Program-made: the position numbers and the translations under genes
Shown here: positions 26,786 to 35,073 of the stretch, one piece after another
How positions within the stretch are numbered: position 1 is the stretch's first letter
Layout of the letters: every line of letters begins with the position of its first letter
Assembly (NCBI RefSeq): GCF_000024125.1
Contig: NC_013222.1
Span: 1,776,501 to 1,840,500 of the forward strand
Length of the DNA stretch: 64,000 bases
Direction: 5' to 3'
Source of the DNA: Robiginitalea biformata HTCC2501
GTDB taxonomy: Bacteria > Bacteroidota > Bacteroidia > Flavobacteriales > Flavobacteriaceae
The notes under the pieces: model-generated
Told to the model about the DNA's origin: nothing
What the model saw: the letters and a program-made list of their open reading frames with translations, nothing else
Database searches by the model: none

Positions 26786-27013
26786 ATGGACTTACCCCGG
26801 TTCCTGTTAGCAGACAATACGGATCACCCGACAGCCGTGTTTGTCGTCCATACGGAATATCCCCGCTTTATCCTGAACCTGGAAAACGACGAGGTGGAAT
26901 GGCTGGAGGACTTCTCGGCAGAAGACCAGAAGGAACTCGAAGCGTCTGCAGAGTCGCTTATCACCGAAGCAGTCGATTTTTACGACCGCGAAATTTCCCG
27001 ATACGACGACTGA
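26786..27013 (+). CDS. Small conserved hypothetical protein
   Basis: A 75-residue acidic cytosolic protein (MDLPRFLLADNTDHPTAVFV, later EVEWLEDFSAEDQKELE). I know similar short proteins only as uncharacterised Flavobacteriia genes. It begins 57 bp after the MATE gene and ends 1 bp before the PAP2 gene, so it is probably co-transcribed with the phosphatase. An inverted repeat CAACCGG/CCGGTTG (26730-26745) lies between MATE and this gene. Function unknown. Confidence 0.7.
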   Translation: MDLPRFLLADNTDHPTAVFVVHTEYPRFILNLENDEVEWLEDFSAEDQKELEASAESLITEAVDFYDREISRYDD

Positions 27014-27014
27014 T

Positions 27015-27584
27015 ATGTGGCAGCAGCTACAGGATCTGGACCGCAATTGGTTCCTGGAACTCAACGGCATGGGCACCGGGGCCTGGGACGGTTTTTTCCT
27101 TATCCTGTCCGACAAGTGGCTCGCCATCCCGCTCTATGTACTGCTGTTGCTGCTGGCCTGGCGGGACCTGGGGTGGAAGCCCCTGTTGTTGTTACTGGTA
27201 TTTGTGGCCTTGCTGATTACCTGCACGGACCAGCTGGCCAATTTTTTCAAATACGGGGTGGGCAGGCTGCGCCCCTGCTACGAGCCTTCCCTGGAGGGGA
27301 TGGTACGGCTCGTCAAGGCCAATTGCGGCGGGCGGTTCGGTTATTTTTCCGCCCATGCCGCGAATGCCATGGCACTCGCCGCTTTCTTCGCAACTCGCTG
27401 GGGGTCGGGTCGCCGGGGATGGGGCGCCCTCCTGATCGTTTGGGCCCTGGCGGTAGGCTTCAGCCGGATTTACCTCGGGGTCCATTATCCCCTGGATGTC
27501 CTGACCGGCTGCTTGGTGGGCGGGGTATTCGGCTGGATGTTTGCGCGATTGTTTAAAATGGCACGATCAAAAATTTTCCAATGA
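27015..27584 (+). CDS. PAP2 family membrane phosphatase
   Basis: Dephosphorylates a lipid phosphate or pyrophosphate at the membrane surface. The 189 residues have five to six membrane segments and the three motifs: KYGVGRLRP (K-x6-RP), YFSAHAAN (in place of PSGH, catalytic His retained) and SRIYLGVHYPLD (SR-x5-H-x3-D). It overlaps the GT39 gene by 4 bp. Recycling of undecaprenyl pyrophosphate or lipid A dephosphorylation are both possible. Confidence 0.9.
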   Translation: MWQQLQDLDRNWFLELNGMGTGAWDGFFLILSDKWLAIPLYVLLLLLAWRDLGWKPLLLLLVFVALLITCTDQLANFFKYGVGRLRPCYEPSLEGMVRLVKANCGGRFGYFSAHAANAMALAAFFATRWGSGRRGWGALLIVWALAVGFSRIYLGVHYPLDVLTGCLVGGVFGWMFARLFKMARSKIFQ

Positions 27585-29320
27585 TCAGCGGGAAGATGTT
27601 TTGGGGGTGTTTCCTGGGGATGCTCGCCGTTTATGTCTGCGGACTGCCGGCAACCCTCATGGAGAACGATTCTGCCCAGTTTGCGGTTATGGCCATGCGG
27701 ATGGTCCAGGAGAACGACTTCGTCAACCTGATCAAAGGGACCGAGCAATACCTGGACAAGCCCCACATGCACTACTGGCTTGCAGCCCTGGCCTATAAGC
27801 TATTCGGTATCCACGACTGGGCCTACAGGTTGCCGGCATTGCTGCTTACCCTCGCCGCCTCACGGGCCTGCCACGGGATCGGGAAGGAGCTCTACAACGA
27901 AAACGCGGGACGGCTTGCGGCCCTGATCTTCATGAGTGCCCAGACCATCGTCCTTTCCGTGATCGATGTGCGGACAGATGCCGTACTTACCGGCTTTACC
28001 GCTTTGTCTATCTGGCAATTGCTCCGGTACCTGGAGCTGGGGAGTACCCGGGGGTTGCTGTGGGGAGCCTTGACGGCAGGCCTCGCCTTTTCCACCAAAG
28101 GGCAGATTGCCCTGGTGGTGATCGCCCTGCCGTTGTTGTGCCATGTGGCGTATACCCGCCGGTGGTACCGTCTGGCCGACCTGCGCCTGGTTTGGGGGCT
28201 ACTGGTATTTGCCCTGGCCATCAGCCCGATGCTCTACGCTTACTACCAGCAATTCGACCTGCATCCGGAGAAGGTCATCCGCGGACGGGGAAACCGCAGC
28301 GGCATTCTGTTTATTTTCTGGGAGCAGAGTTTTGAGCGGCTCAGCGGGGAAGGGGTTGGCAAGAACAGCAGCGATTACTTTTTCTTTTTCCACACCTTCC
28401 TCTGGGTCTTTTTGCCCTGGACGCTGATGGGGCTCGCAGCCTTCGGGAACCGGGCCTACCGAATGGCGCGCCGTTTCGCGGGGAACAAAACAGCCCCGGC
28501 CCCACCCGATGCCGAAGCACCGGGAGGGGCTGCGGGGGAAAATACCAGCGGGAATCCCGGTGTCCCGGAGGTGCTTACACTCGGGGGCATTGCCATCATA
28601 TTCCTGATCATCAGTTTTGCGCAGTTCAAACTCCCCCATTACCTGAATATCCTGATACCGCTTTTTACCGTGTTGACGGCCGGATATCTCGATGCGCGGA
28701 GAAAGAAAGGCCACTGGAAATGGCTCAGGCGCGCTGCCCGCCTGCAGGCCGGTATATTCGGGATAGTTTTGCTTGCTGTTTCCGGGATTGTATTCTGGGT
28801 ATTTCCATTGCCGGGGGCAGCTGCCGTTGCGCTGGTCCTGGTACTTGTGGGGTCGGGCATCGCACTCTGGCGGCAAATGGCCGATCCGCTGGTACGCCTG
28901 GCGGTAATCAGCGTCCTGGCCAGTGTCGGGATCAATGCAGTGATGAATGCCCATTTCTACCCGTCCCTGTTGCAATACCAGGCGGGTTCCGAACTCGCCC
29001 GGAATTTTGTCCGGGAAGTTCCTGCAAACCCGCCCATTTTCAAATTCAGTGAGGAGCACACCTGGGCCCTGGACTTTTACAGTCGCCAGCCCGTCCGGAT
29101 TGTCCGGGGCGGCAACCGCACCGACCTGGCCGGCAGGTGGGTCTACGTGGATGAAGATAAACGCCGGAGCCTGGCCGAATCGGGCTGGGAGTGGGAACGG
29201 GAAATCGTCGCCGACCAGTTTCGCATCACCCGCCTGCAGGCACGCTTCGTAAACCCGGAAACGCGGGAAGAGGTGGTCGGCAAGCGCTACTTGCTTTTAT
29301 TGGCGCCCGCGGCCCCCTGA
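27581..29320 (+). CDS. ArnT-like family 39 glycosyltransferase
   Basis: A 579-residue integral membrane protein with about eleven or twelve hydrophobic segments. The first periplasmic loop has an acidic pair in ENDSAQFAVMAMRM that matches the catalytic site of dolichyl/undecaprenyl-phosphate sugar transferases, and KPHMHYWLAALAYKLFG follows as in ArnT. It would move a sugar from a polyprenyl phosphate onto lipid A, a glycan or protein. Coupled to PAP2 and next to a GtrB-like gene, it probably belongs to an envelope glycan-decoration set. Confidence 0.85.
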   Translation: MISGKMFWGCFLGMLAVYVCGLPATLMENDSAQFAVMAMRMVQENDFVNLIKGTEQYLDKPHMHYWLAALAYKLFGIHDWAYRLPALLLTLAASRACHGIGKELYNENAGRLAALIFMSAQTIVLSVIDVRTDAVLTGFTALSIWQLLRYLELGSTRGLLWGALTAGLAFSTKGQIALVVIALPLLCHVAYTRRWYRLADLRLVWGLLVFALAISPMLYAYYQQFDLHPEKVIRGRGNRSGILFIFWEQSFERLSGEGVGKNSSDYFFFFHTFLWVFLPWTLMGLAAFGNRAYRMARRFAGNKTAPAPPDAEAPGGAAGENTSGNPGVPEVLTLGGIAIIFLIISFAQFKLPHYLNILIPLFTVLTAGYLDARRKKGHWKWLRRAARLQAGIFGIVLLAVSGIVFWVFPLPGAAAVALVLVLVGSGIALWRQMADPLVRLAVISVLASVGINAVMNAHFYPSLLQYQAGSELARNFVREVPANPPIFKFSEEHTWALDFYSRQPVRIVRGGNRTDLAGRWVYVDEDKRRSLAESGWEWEREIVADQFRITRLQARFVNPETREEVVGKRYLLLLAPAAP

Positions 29321-29321
29321 T

Positions 29322-30194
29322 TCAGGCTTCCCGAAGGTGCAACGCCGGTTTCCTGAAATGAAAGTAGATGCCCGTGAGGGACACCAGGGCCGTAATGATA
29401 AAAAACTCCATGCTCAGCCCGATGGCCGTGGCTTCATCCAGTCCAAACCAGGCCGCCCCGTAATAGAAAAGCAATTCCCGGCTGCCGATGCCCCCAATGG
29501 TGATGGGGAGGACGGCCGCGATACTGCTCAGCAAAAAGAGGAGGAGGTAGGCGGGGGTGCCCGCGTCCACCTGCAGGGCTTGCAACAGGAGGTAGGCGGT
29601 TACCAGTTGGGCGGCCTGAACCACCGCCGAATAGGAAAGTGCATGCCAGAAAACGGGTTGCGCATACGGGAAAAGGCGGCCGTGCAACCACCAGTACAGG
29701 GCCAAGCTGGCAATCAGGCCCAGGCCGAGCCAGACGGCATAGGGCTCCAGCCATTCGGGGGCCAGCCAGAGCAGCAGCACGCCGCTGTAAAACACCAGCA
29801 GGTAGAGGCCGCTGAGGCGGTCGAGCAGCAAGACCCCCGCCACCCGGCGTACCCGGGTGCCAAATTCCCGGTGCAGGATATATCCCTTGTAGGCATCCCC
29901 CCCGATCCCCCCGGGCAGGAAGAGGTTGTAGAACATCCCGAGCAGGTAGAGCTGTCCATTGGCCTTTTCCGTCAGCGGTATCCCGATTTCCCGGAAATAC
30001 CGGTTTAGCCTGAAGGCGGCAACCAATTTGGAAATGCAGAAAAACAACAGGGCGAGTGCCAGGTATCCCAATTGGCTGGAACGCACCGTATCCCAGACGT
30101 CCCGGAAGGGGATCCGCCGGAAGACGAAATAGAGCAGGAGCGCACTGAAAACGAGTTTCAGCAGTGCAATGCCCTTTTTACGCAGGTTCCCCAC
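29322..30194 (-). CDS. LPG synthase-like transmembrane protein
   Basis: The 290-residue protein of the lysylphosphatidylglycerol synthase transmembrane (UPF0104) family has about seven or eight membrane segments and the family signature LPGGIGGDAYKGYIL. Only the membrane half is present, without an aminoacyl-transferase domain, so it may act in lipid or lipid-linked sugar translocation. It overlaps the end of the GT2 gene by 17 bp and converges on the GT39 gene with 1 bp between them. Confidence 0.85.
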   Translation of the reverse strand: MGNLRKKGIALLKLVFSALLLYFVFRRIPFRDVWDTVRSSQLGYLALALLFFCISKLVAAFRLNRYFREIGIPLTEKANGQLYLLGMFYNLFLPGGIGGDAYKGYILHREFGTRVRRVAGVLLLDRLSGLYLLVFYSGVLLLWLAPEWLEPYAVWLGLGLIASLALYWWLHGRLFPYAQPVFWHALSYSAVVQAAQLVTAYLLLQALQVDAGTPAYLLLFLLSSIAAVLPITIGGIGSRELLFYYGAAWFGLDEATAIGLSMEFFIITALVSLTGIYFHFRKPALHLREA

Positions 30195-31137
30195 CGATCA
30201 ATACATTTTTGATGCGATACGGCCTTTTGCTTTGGGATTCGTAGTAGGTCCGGATCAGCAATTCCATGACGATGCCGATTGTGAAGAGTTGGATACCCCC
30301 GAGGATAAACATCATGCCGAAGATCAGGAGCGGTCGCGTCCCGATATCCTGGCCAAAGCCAAACTTCACCACGAGCAAATACACGTTGATCGCCAGGCCG
30401 AGCAGGATGAGCAGGACCCCGAAAATCCCAAACAGGTGGATGGGGCGCTGGAAGTACTTCCGGATAAACAACAGCAGCATCATGTCCGCGATGACTTTGA
30501 AGACCCGTTCCAGGCCGTATTTGGATACCCCCGCATGGCGGGCGTGGTGGCGTACGGGTACCTGCTTGATCTGGGCGCCCTCCAGGAAGGCCAGCAAGGT
30601 GATAAACCGGTGCATTTCTCCGTAGAGGTTCAGGTCCTTGGCGATGGTCCGGGTGAATACTTTCAGGGCGCACCCGTTGTCCTTGATGTCGAGCTTCGTA
30701 ACCCGGCGCACCAGGAAATTGGCAATTTTGGAGGGGATTTTCTTGATCAGCGAGTCCTGGCGCTTCTGACGGATGCCTGTGACCACGTCGTATTCTCCGC
30801 TCAGGGCAAAGGGCAGCATCAGCGGGATATCGGCCGGGTCGTTCTGCAGGTCGCCGTCCATGGTAATGATGTATTCCCCCTGGGCGTAGTCGAGCCCTGC
30901 AGCCAGGGCGAGGCTTTGCCCGTAGTTCTTTTTCAGGCAGACCAGGTGTACTTTCGGGTCGGCCATCCGGCGTACCGCCTGCCGGGTACCGTCTGTCGAG
31001 AAATCATCCACATACACAATCTGGTAGTTGTACCCTTCCAGGCTGGTGTGGATTTTTTCGGTGAGCAGGCGGACATTTTCTTCCTCGTTGTAGAGCGGAA
31101 CGACGATCGAAAGGAGCGATTGGGTCAGGACCTCCAT
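30178..31137 (-). CDS. Polyprenyl-phosphate glycosyltransferase (GtrB/ArnC/DPM1-like GT2)
   Basis: 319 residues from ATG 31137: LLSIVVPLYNEEENV, the YVDDFSTDGT segment, TMDGDLQNDP (DxD and lipid-phosphate transferase motif) and two C-terminal membrane helices (about 230-300). These enzymes load a sugar onto undecaprenyl phosphate for later use by a GT39-type transferase such as the one at 27581. The frame extends 45 codons upstream of ATG 31137, over the meaB end, and was trimmed. Confidence 0.9.
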   Translation of the reverse strand: MEVLTQSLLSIVVPLYNEEENVRLLTEKIHTSLEGYNYQIVYVDDFSTDGTRQAVRRMADPKVHLVCLKKNYGQSLALAAGLDYAQGEYIITMDGDLQNDPADIPLMLPFALSGEYDVVTGIRQKRQDSLIKKIPSKIANFLVRRVTKLDIKDNGCALKVFTRTIAKDLNLYGEMHRFITLLAFLEGAQIKQVPVRHHARHAGVSKYGLERVFKVIADMMLLLFIRKYFQRPIHLFGIFGVLLILLGLAINVYLLVVKFGFGQDIGTRPLLIFGMMFILGGIQLFTIGIVMELLIRTYYESQSKRPYRIKNVLIGGEPA

Positions 31138-31183
31138 GGAACAGGCGTTGGATTCGGGTTCAAATGTACACCTTTTTTCGGCT

Positions 31184-32254
31184 TCAGCGTTTGGGGCCGA
31201 ACTGGTCCAGCAGCTGCTGTGCGGCGCGGAATGGGCTGGTCCTGCGGGCCACAACCTGTTGTTCCAGCTCATCGTAAGCGGGGCCTACCCCCGGGATTTC
31301 ATAGAAGCCCGACAGGAGTTGCTCGGATACCGCCTGCCGGAACCACGCGGTGTACTGCTGTTCCCGTTTCTTCTGAAAGGCCCCGGTTTTTCTGCCCTTT
31401 TCCCGGAATTTGTCTATCAGGTCCCAAATAGCTTCAATCCCGGTGTGCTCCGTCGAGGAACAGAGCAGGACTTCGGGCCGCCAGCCGTCTGGCTTGGGTG
31501 GGTAGAGGTGCAGGGCCTGTTCAAATGTGGATCGCGCACGGCGCGCAGCCTCCCGGTTGGCCCCGTCCGCCTTGTTGATCACGATCGCATCGGCCATTTC
31601 CACGATCCCCCTTTTGATCCCCTGCAGTTCGTCCCCGGCCCCGGCGATTTTCAGGAGCAGGAAAAAATCCACCATTCCGTGAACGGCGGTTTCGCTTTGG
31701 CCCACCCCCACGGTTTCAATCAGTATGACCTCATAGCCGGCCGCTTCGCAGAGACTGATGGTTTCCCGCGTTTTGCGGGTTACGCCCCCGAGGGAGGTGC
31801 CGGCAGGCGACGGGCGGATAAAAGCGCGTTCGTCCCGGCTGAGGGTGTTCATCCGGGTTTTGTCTCCCAGGATACTGCCCTTGCTCAGGCTGCTGGTGGG
31901 GTCTACTGCCAGGACGGCCACCTTCAGGCCCCTGCCGGTGAGATAGCCCCCCAGGCTTTCGATAAACGTGCTCTTTCCGGCACCGGGCACGCCCGTTACC
32001 CCGATGCGAATGCTGTTGCCTGAGAAGGGCAGGCAGCTTTCTACGAGTTCGCTGGCTGCTTCCCGGTCGTCGGGCAGGGTACTTTCCACCAGGGTGATGC
32101 CCCGCGCCAGGGCGGTCCGGTCCGAGGTGCGAATCCCCTCCAGGAGGTCTTTCGGTCCGGGTTTCGGGCGGGAAGATCGACCGCGGGCGGATTCCGTCCG
32201 GGCCGAATCCGGCCGTCCCCGTTTGTCGCCGTCTGGTTTCTGGGTAGGCGCCAC
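31184..32254 (-). CDS. meaB: Methylmalonyl-CoA mutase-associated GTPase MeaB
   Basis: G3E-family GTPase that protects and reloads B12-dependent methylmalonyl-CoA mutase. Shows Walker A GVPGAGKST, AVDPTSSLSKGSILGDKTRM and the NKADGAN base-specificity motif. With GTG 32254 the protein has 356 residues; ATG 32299 would add 15 residues and overlap the DUF2911 gene by 40 bp. The region before the GTPase (about 30 Arg/Ser/Pro-rich residues) is atypical and may be unstructured. A cobalamin adenosyltransferase is elsewhere in the window (58214). Confidence 0.9.
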   Translation of the reverse strand: MAPTQKPDGDKRGRPDSARTESARGRSSRPKPGPKDLLEGIRTSDRTALARGITLVESTLPDDREAASELVESCLPFSGNSIRIGVTGVPGAGKSTFIESLGGYLTGRGLKVAVLAVDPTSSLSKGSILGDKTRMNTLSRDERAFIRPSPAGTSLGGVTRKTRETISLCEAAGYEVILIETVGVGQSETAVHGMVDFFLLLKIAGAGDELQGIKRGIVEMADAIVINKADGANREAARRARSTFEQALHLYPPKPDGWRPEVLLCSSTEHTGIEAIWDLIDKFREKGRKTGAFQKKREQQYTAWFRQAVSEQLLSGFYEIPGVGPAYDELEQQVVARRTSPFRAAQQLLDQFGPKR

Positions 32255-32259
32255 GCAGG

Positions 32260-32823
32260 TCAGGGGTTTACTTTCACGAGTACTTCGGTCTGGTCCCACG
32301 CAAGGCGCATGAATACGTCCTGGCTGATTACGTCGAACTCAATGGTAAAATCCTCTACGGGTGACGGGAGTCCCAGGGCGGGCACCGCTACCTGAACCAC
32401 ATCGTGTTCCGGGTCCCGGGTGGTTTTGTCGCCCCCGCTCAGCAGGGTTACCCCCCAATCGGGCACCTCTTCGTTCAGGATGATGGTCCAGGCTTCCCGT
32501 CCCGGGATCGTCCAGAGCGAGTAGGTTCCTGCCGGCAGCGGCTTGCCACCTACATAGATGTCTCCGCTGGTGGTAAACGTGGTGGGTTCGTTGGCCCCGG
32601 TGCGCCAGACCTCGTCGTAGGGAACGAGTTCCCCGAAGATGGTCCGGCCCTTCTTGGAAGGACTGGAATAATTGACTTCCAGGGTTATGCCGGCCGCCTC
32701 GTATTGGGCCGTCCGTTCCGGGCTGTGTTTTTTTGTCTGCTCCCGCAGGTAGGGCATGCCCAAAAAATAAAACAGGAGCAGCAGGGCGCCGAAGACGATA
32801 ACGATCCATTTGAAAATTTTCAT
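32260..32823 (-). CDS. DUF2911 domain protein
   Basis: 187 residues with one N-terminal membrane span (about 4-24) and an exported domain of the DUF2911 family: VNYSSPSKKGRTIFGELVPYDEVWRTGANEPTTF is the hallmark, followed by LPAGTYSLWTIP and a WTIILNEE strand. Common in Bacteroidota; function unknown. It may precede meaB in one transcript, 5 bp apart if meaB starts at GTG 32254. Confidence 0.88.
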   Translation of the reverse strand: MKIFKWIVIVFGALLLLFYFLGMPYLREQTKKHSPERTAQYEAAGITLEVNYSSPSKKGRTIFGELVPYDEVWRTGANEPTTFTTSGDIYVGGKPLPAGTYSLWTIPGREAWTIILNEEVPDWGVTLLSGGDKTTRDPEHDVVQVAVPALGLPSPVEDFTIEFDVISQDVFMRLAWDQTEVLVKVNP

Positions 32824-32953
32824 CAGGTCTGGTTTTAAGTTGCCTAAATGTAGTAAATCACGGGCAACCCCGCGGGGTTGCCCGGGGATAATTCCCCCCG
32901 GCTATGAGCGGATGCAATTGGGAGCTGCCCACAGGTCAATAGCCCGAAACGGG

Positions 32954-33859
32954 TCAGAAATTCTCAAAGGAAAAAAGGGTTTCATTCCTGTATACCTGTC
33001 CAGGATGCAATTCGCAACCCGGGAAATCGCTGAAGTTCGGGGCATCCGGATACCCCTGGGTCTCAAAGCAAATACCCGCGAAATGGGGTGGGGTGTAAAC
33101 CACCAGGGCCGGTTGGTTGGTGCTGACCTCCATCCGAATCCCGGATTCCCGGGAATACAGGACTGCGGCAGGCCCGTCCGGATCCAGTACATAGGGCGTG
33201 TCGAGCCGTATCTCGCCGATTTCCCGCTCCTGAATGAAGTCGTAGAGGCTGCCGGCAACTTCCAGGATGCGCCCTGTGGGCAACAGGCGCTCATCGGTTT
33301 CCAGGCGCTTGCCGGACCCGAGGCGCAGCCGGTAGTGGTCGATGGAATCAGAGTCATCCAGCTTAAAATACGAATGGTTCGTCAGGTTGACCACCGTGGG
33401 CCGGTCCGTTTCGGCCTCGTGCCTTACCATGAGGGTTTTCCCGGTGAGCCGGTAAATCAACCGGGTTCGCAATTCGCCCGGAAATCCCTCTTCGCCGTGC
33501 GGGCTGGTATATGCCAGTTGTACTTCCGCCGTGTCCCCGTCGCCCGAATGGGATTCGATGGTCCAGTACCGCTTGCCGAATCCGCGTTCTCCCCCGTGGA
33601 GGGTGATGCCGTCCCGGTGGGGGATCGGGTGGTATTCGTTTCCGATTCGCAGCCGGCCGCCGGAGATCCGCCCGGCAAAACGCCCCACGCAGGCCCCGAG
33701 GAAGGCGGGGTCATCCAGGTAGTCTTCCGGGGCGTCCCTGCCCACCACTACATCGGTGAATCGGCCCCGGGCATCCCGGAATTGCAGGCGTTGGATGATG
33801 GCCCCGTAATTCAAAACCCCGAGGCACAGGTGGTCGTTTTTTACAGTAACTTGTTCCAA
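32954..33859 (-). CDS. Aldose 1-epimerase (galactose mutarotase)
   Basis: Interconverts alpha and beta anomers of aldoses. The domain shows LGVLNYGAIIQRLQF, VGRFAGRISGGRL, ITLHGGERGFGKRYW (the catalytic His-containing segment), VVNLTNHSYFKLD and a late Glu region. I place the start at TTG 33859, just before the conserved VTVKNDHLCLGVLNYG (301 residues). ATG 33934 is the alternative; it adds 25 unusual residues and would leave 34 bp to the divergent sigma-factor gene. Confidence 0.85.
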   Translation of the reverse strand: MEQVTVKNDHLCLGVLNYGAIIQRLQFRDARGRFTDVVVGRDAPEDYLDDPAFLGACVGRFAGRISGGRLRIGNEYHPIPHRDGITLHGGERGFGKRYWTIESHSGDGDTAEVQLAYTSPHGEEGFPGELRTRLIYRLTGKTLMVRHEAETDRPTVVNLTNHSYFKLDDSDSIDHYRLRLGSGKRLETDERLLPTGRILEVAGSLYDFIQEREIGEIRLDTPYVLDPDGPAAVLYSRESGIRMEVSTNQPALVVYTPPHFAGICFETQGYPDAPNFSDFPGCELHPGQVYRNETLFSFENF

Positions 33860-33968
33860 CGCAAATGCTAAAATTTCATTAAAAGTACACTTTTTTGAAA
33901 CGCTGCACGGAAGCCCTCGTCCTTTAGATAGCAACCTAAAACAATCGAAACTGGAAACGCCGACCTTA

Positions 33969-34508
33969 TTGGCAAACGACCTGATCGAACAGTGCCGGAA
34001 TCGCGACCGCAGGGCGCAAATGGCCCTCTACCGGAAATATGCCCAGGGCATGTTCTGCGTGGCTATGCGGTTTGTCAAGAATGAGGCCGATGCCGAGGAC
34101 CTGACCCAGGAAGCCTTTATCAAGGCCTTCCGTAAAATTGACCAGTACAAAGGGGAGGTGACCTTCGGTGCCTGGTTGAAACGGATTGTCGTAAACCGCT
34201 GTATCGATTTCCTCAAAGCCCGCCGGCAGCATTTTGTGGAACTGGAGGAAAACAGGTTGCAGGTAACCGAGGCGGAAAACTGGGAGGTGGAATCCGCCCT
34301 GGGGGTAGACGATGTAAAAGCTGCTATAGAAGAATTACCCGAGAATTACCGGTATGTCGTACAGCTCTACCTGGTGGAGGGATACGACCACTCGGAAATC
34401 TCGGAAATCCTGCAACTGCGGGAGAACACCTGCAGGACCCGCCTGATGCGGGGGAAGGGGTACCTCAGGGAACTATTAAAAGGTAAAAGACATGTCGCAG
34501 AATCTTAA
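33969..34508 (+). CDS. ECF-type RNA polymerase sigma factor
   Basis: 179 residues with sigma region 2 (LYRKYAQGMFCVAMRFVKNEADAEDLTQEAFIKAF) and region 4 (ELPENYRYVVQLYLVEGYDHSEISEILQ, then the helix-turn-helix RENTCRTRLMRGKGYL). The start shown is TTG 33969; the frame stays open upstream and CTG 33951 is an alternative, so the N-terminus is unsure. It overlaps the next gene by 17 bp, which in turn overlaps a third, so the three form a tight operon. Confidence 0.88.
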   Translation: MANDLIEQCRNRDRRAQMALYRKYAQGMFCVAMRFVKNEADAEDLTQEAFIKAFRKIDQYKGEVTFGAWLKRIVVNRCIDFLKARRQHFVELEENRLQVTEAENWEVESALGVDDVKAAIEELPENYRYVVQLYLVEGYDHSEISEILQLRENTCRTRLMRGKGYLRELLKGKRHVAES

Positions 34509-35073
34509 GAAACTATTCGAGAATGAACGCAGGCGGGAATACCGGATGCCAGCAGGCCACGAATCCCGGTTTCAGCAGCGCCTGGAGGAGGCCTTCCCGG
34601 AGAAGCGCGGGAACCGCTTTTTCTGGATAGGTATGGCTGCCTCGGTGGCGGCCTTGCTCGGGGTTGCGTTCTGGCTCTTCCGGCAGGAGCCCGACTTGCC
34701 GGCCCAGGGGGAGCCTGTAGTGCAGCAGGACAGTACAGAGACCACCAGCGGCTTTTCCCTGGGGGATCTTTCCCCGGATTTGCGCAAGGTGGAGCAGTAC
34801 TATACAGCCAGTATCCATATGGAGCTGGCGAACCTGGATATCTCGGATGAGAACAAGGCCGTGGCGGACGATTATATGAAGCGACTGCGGGAACTGGATA
34901 CCGAATACCAAAACCTGGTGGTGGAGTTGAATGAAATCGGACCTAATGAAGAGACCATCTCCGCCATGATCAGGAATTTCCAGTTGCGGTTGCAGTTGTT
35001 GACCAGGTTAAAAGAGAAGTTGAACGAATTAAAACAATCAAAGAATGAATCAGTCAGTAGCAACAGCGTCTAA
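34492..35073 (+). CDS. Single-span membrane protein, candidate anti-sigma factor
   Basis: 193 residues: a 42-residue charged cytosolic N-terminus (HESRFQQRLEEAFP), one membrane helix (about 43-63), a Pro/Gln-rich linker and a helical C-terminus (about 95-185) predicted to be exported. There is no zinc anti-sigma motif. Position immediately after and overlapping an ECF sigma gene, and its cytosol-membrane-periplasm layout, suggest it sequesters that sigma factor; this is inferred from context. Confidence 0.7.
   Translation: MSQNLKKLFENERRREYRMPAGHESRFQQRLEEAFPEKRGNRFFWIGMAASVAALLGVAFWLFRQEPDLPAQGEPVVQQDSTETTSGFSLGDLSPDLRKVEQYYTASIHMELANLDISDENKAVADDYMKRLRELDTEYQNLVVELNEIGPNEETISAMIRNFQLRLQLLTRLKEKLNELKQSKNESVSSNSV

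Noticed and set aside
31184..32299. ATG 32299 as the meaB start
   Set aside because: It requires a 40-bp overlap with the DUF2911 gene, while GTG 32254 begins 5 bp after that gene's stop. Not excluded, but less likely.
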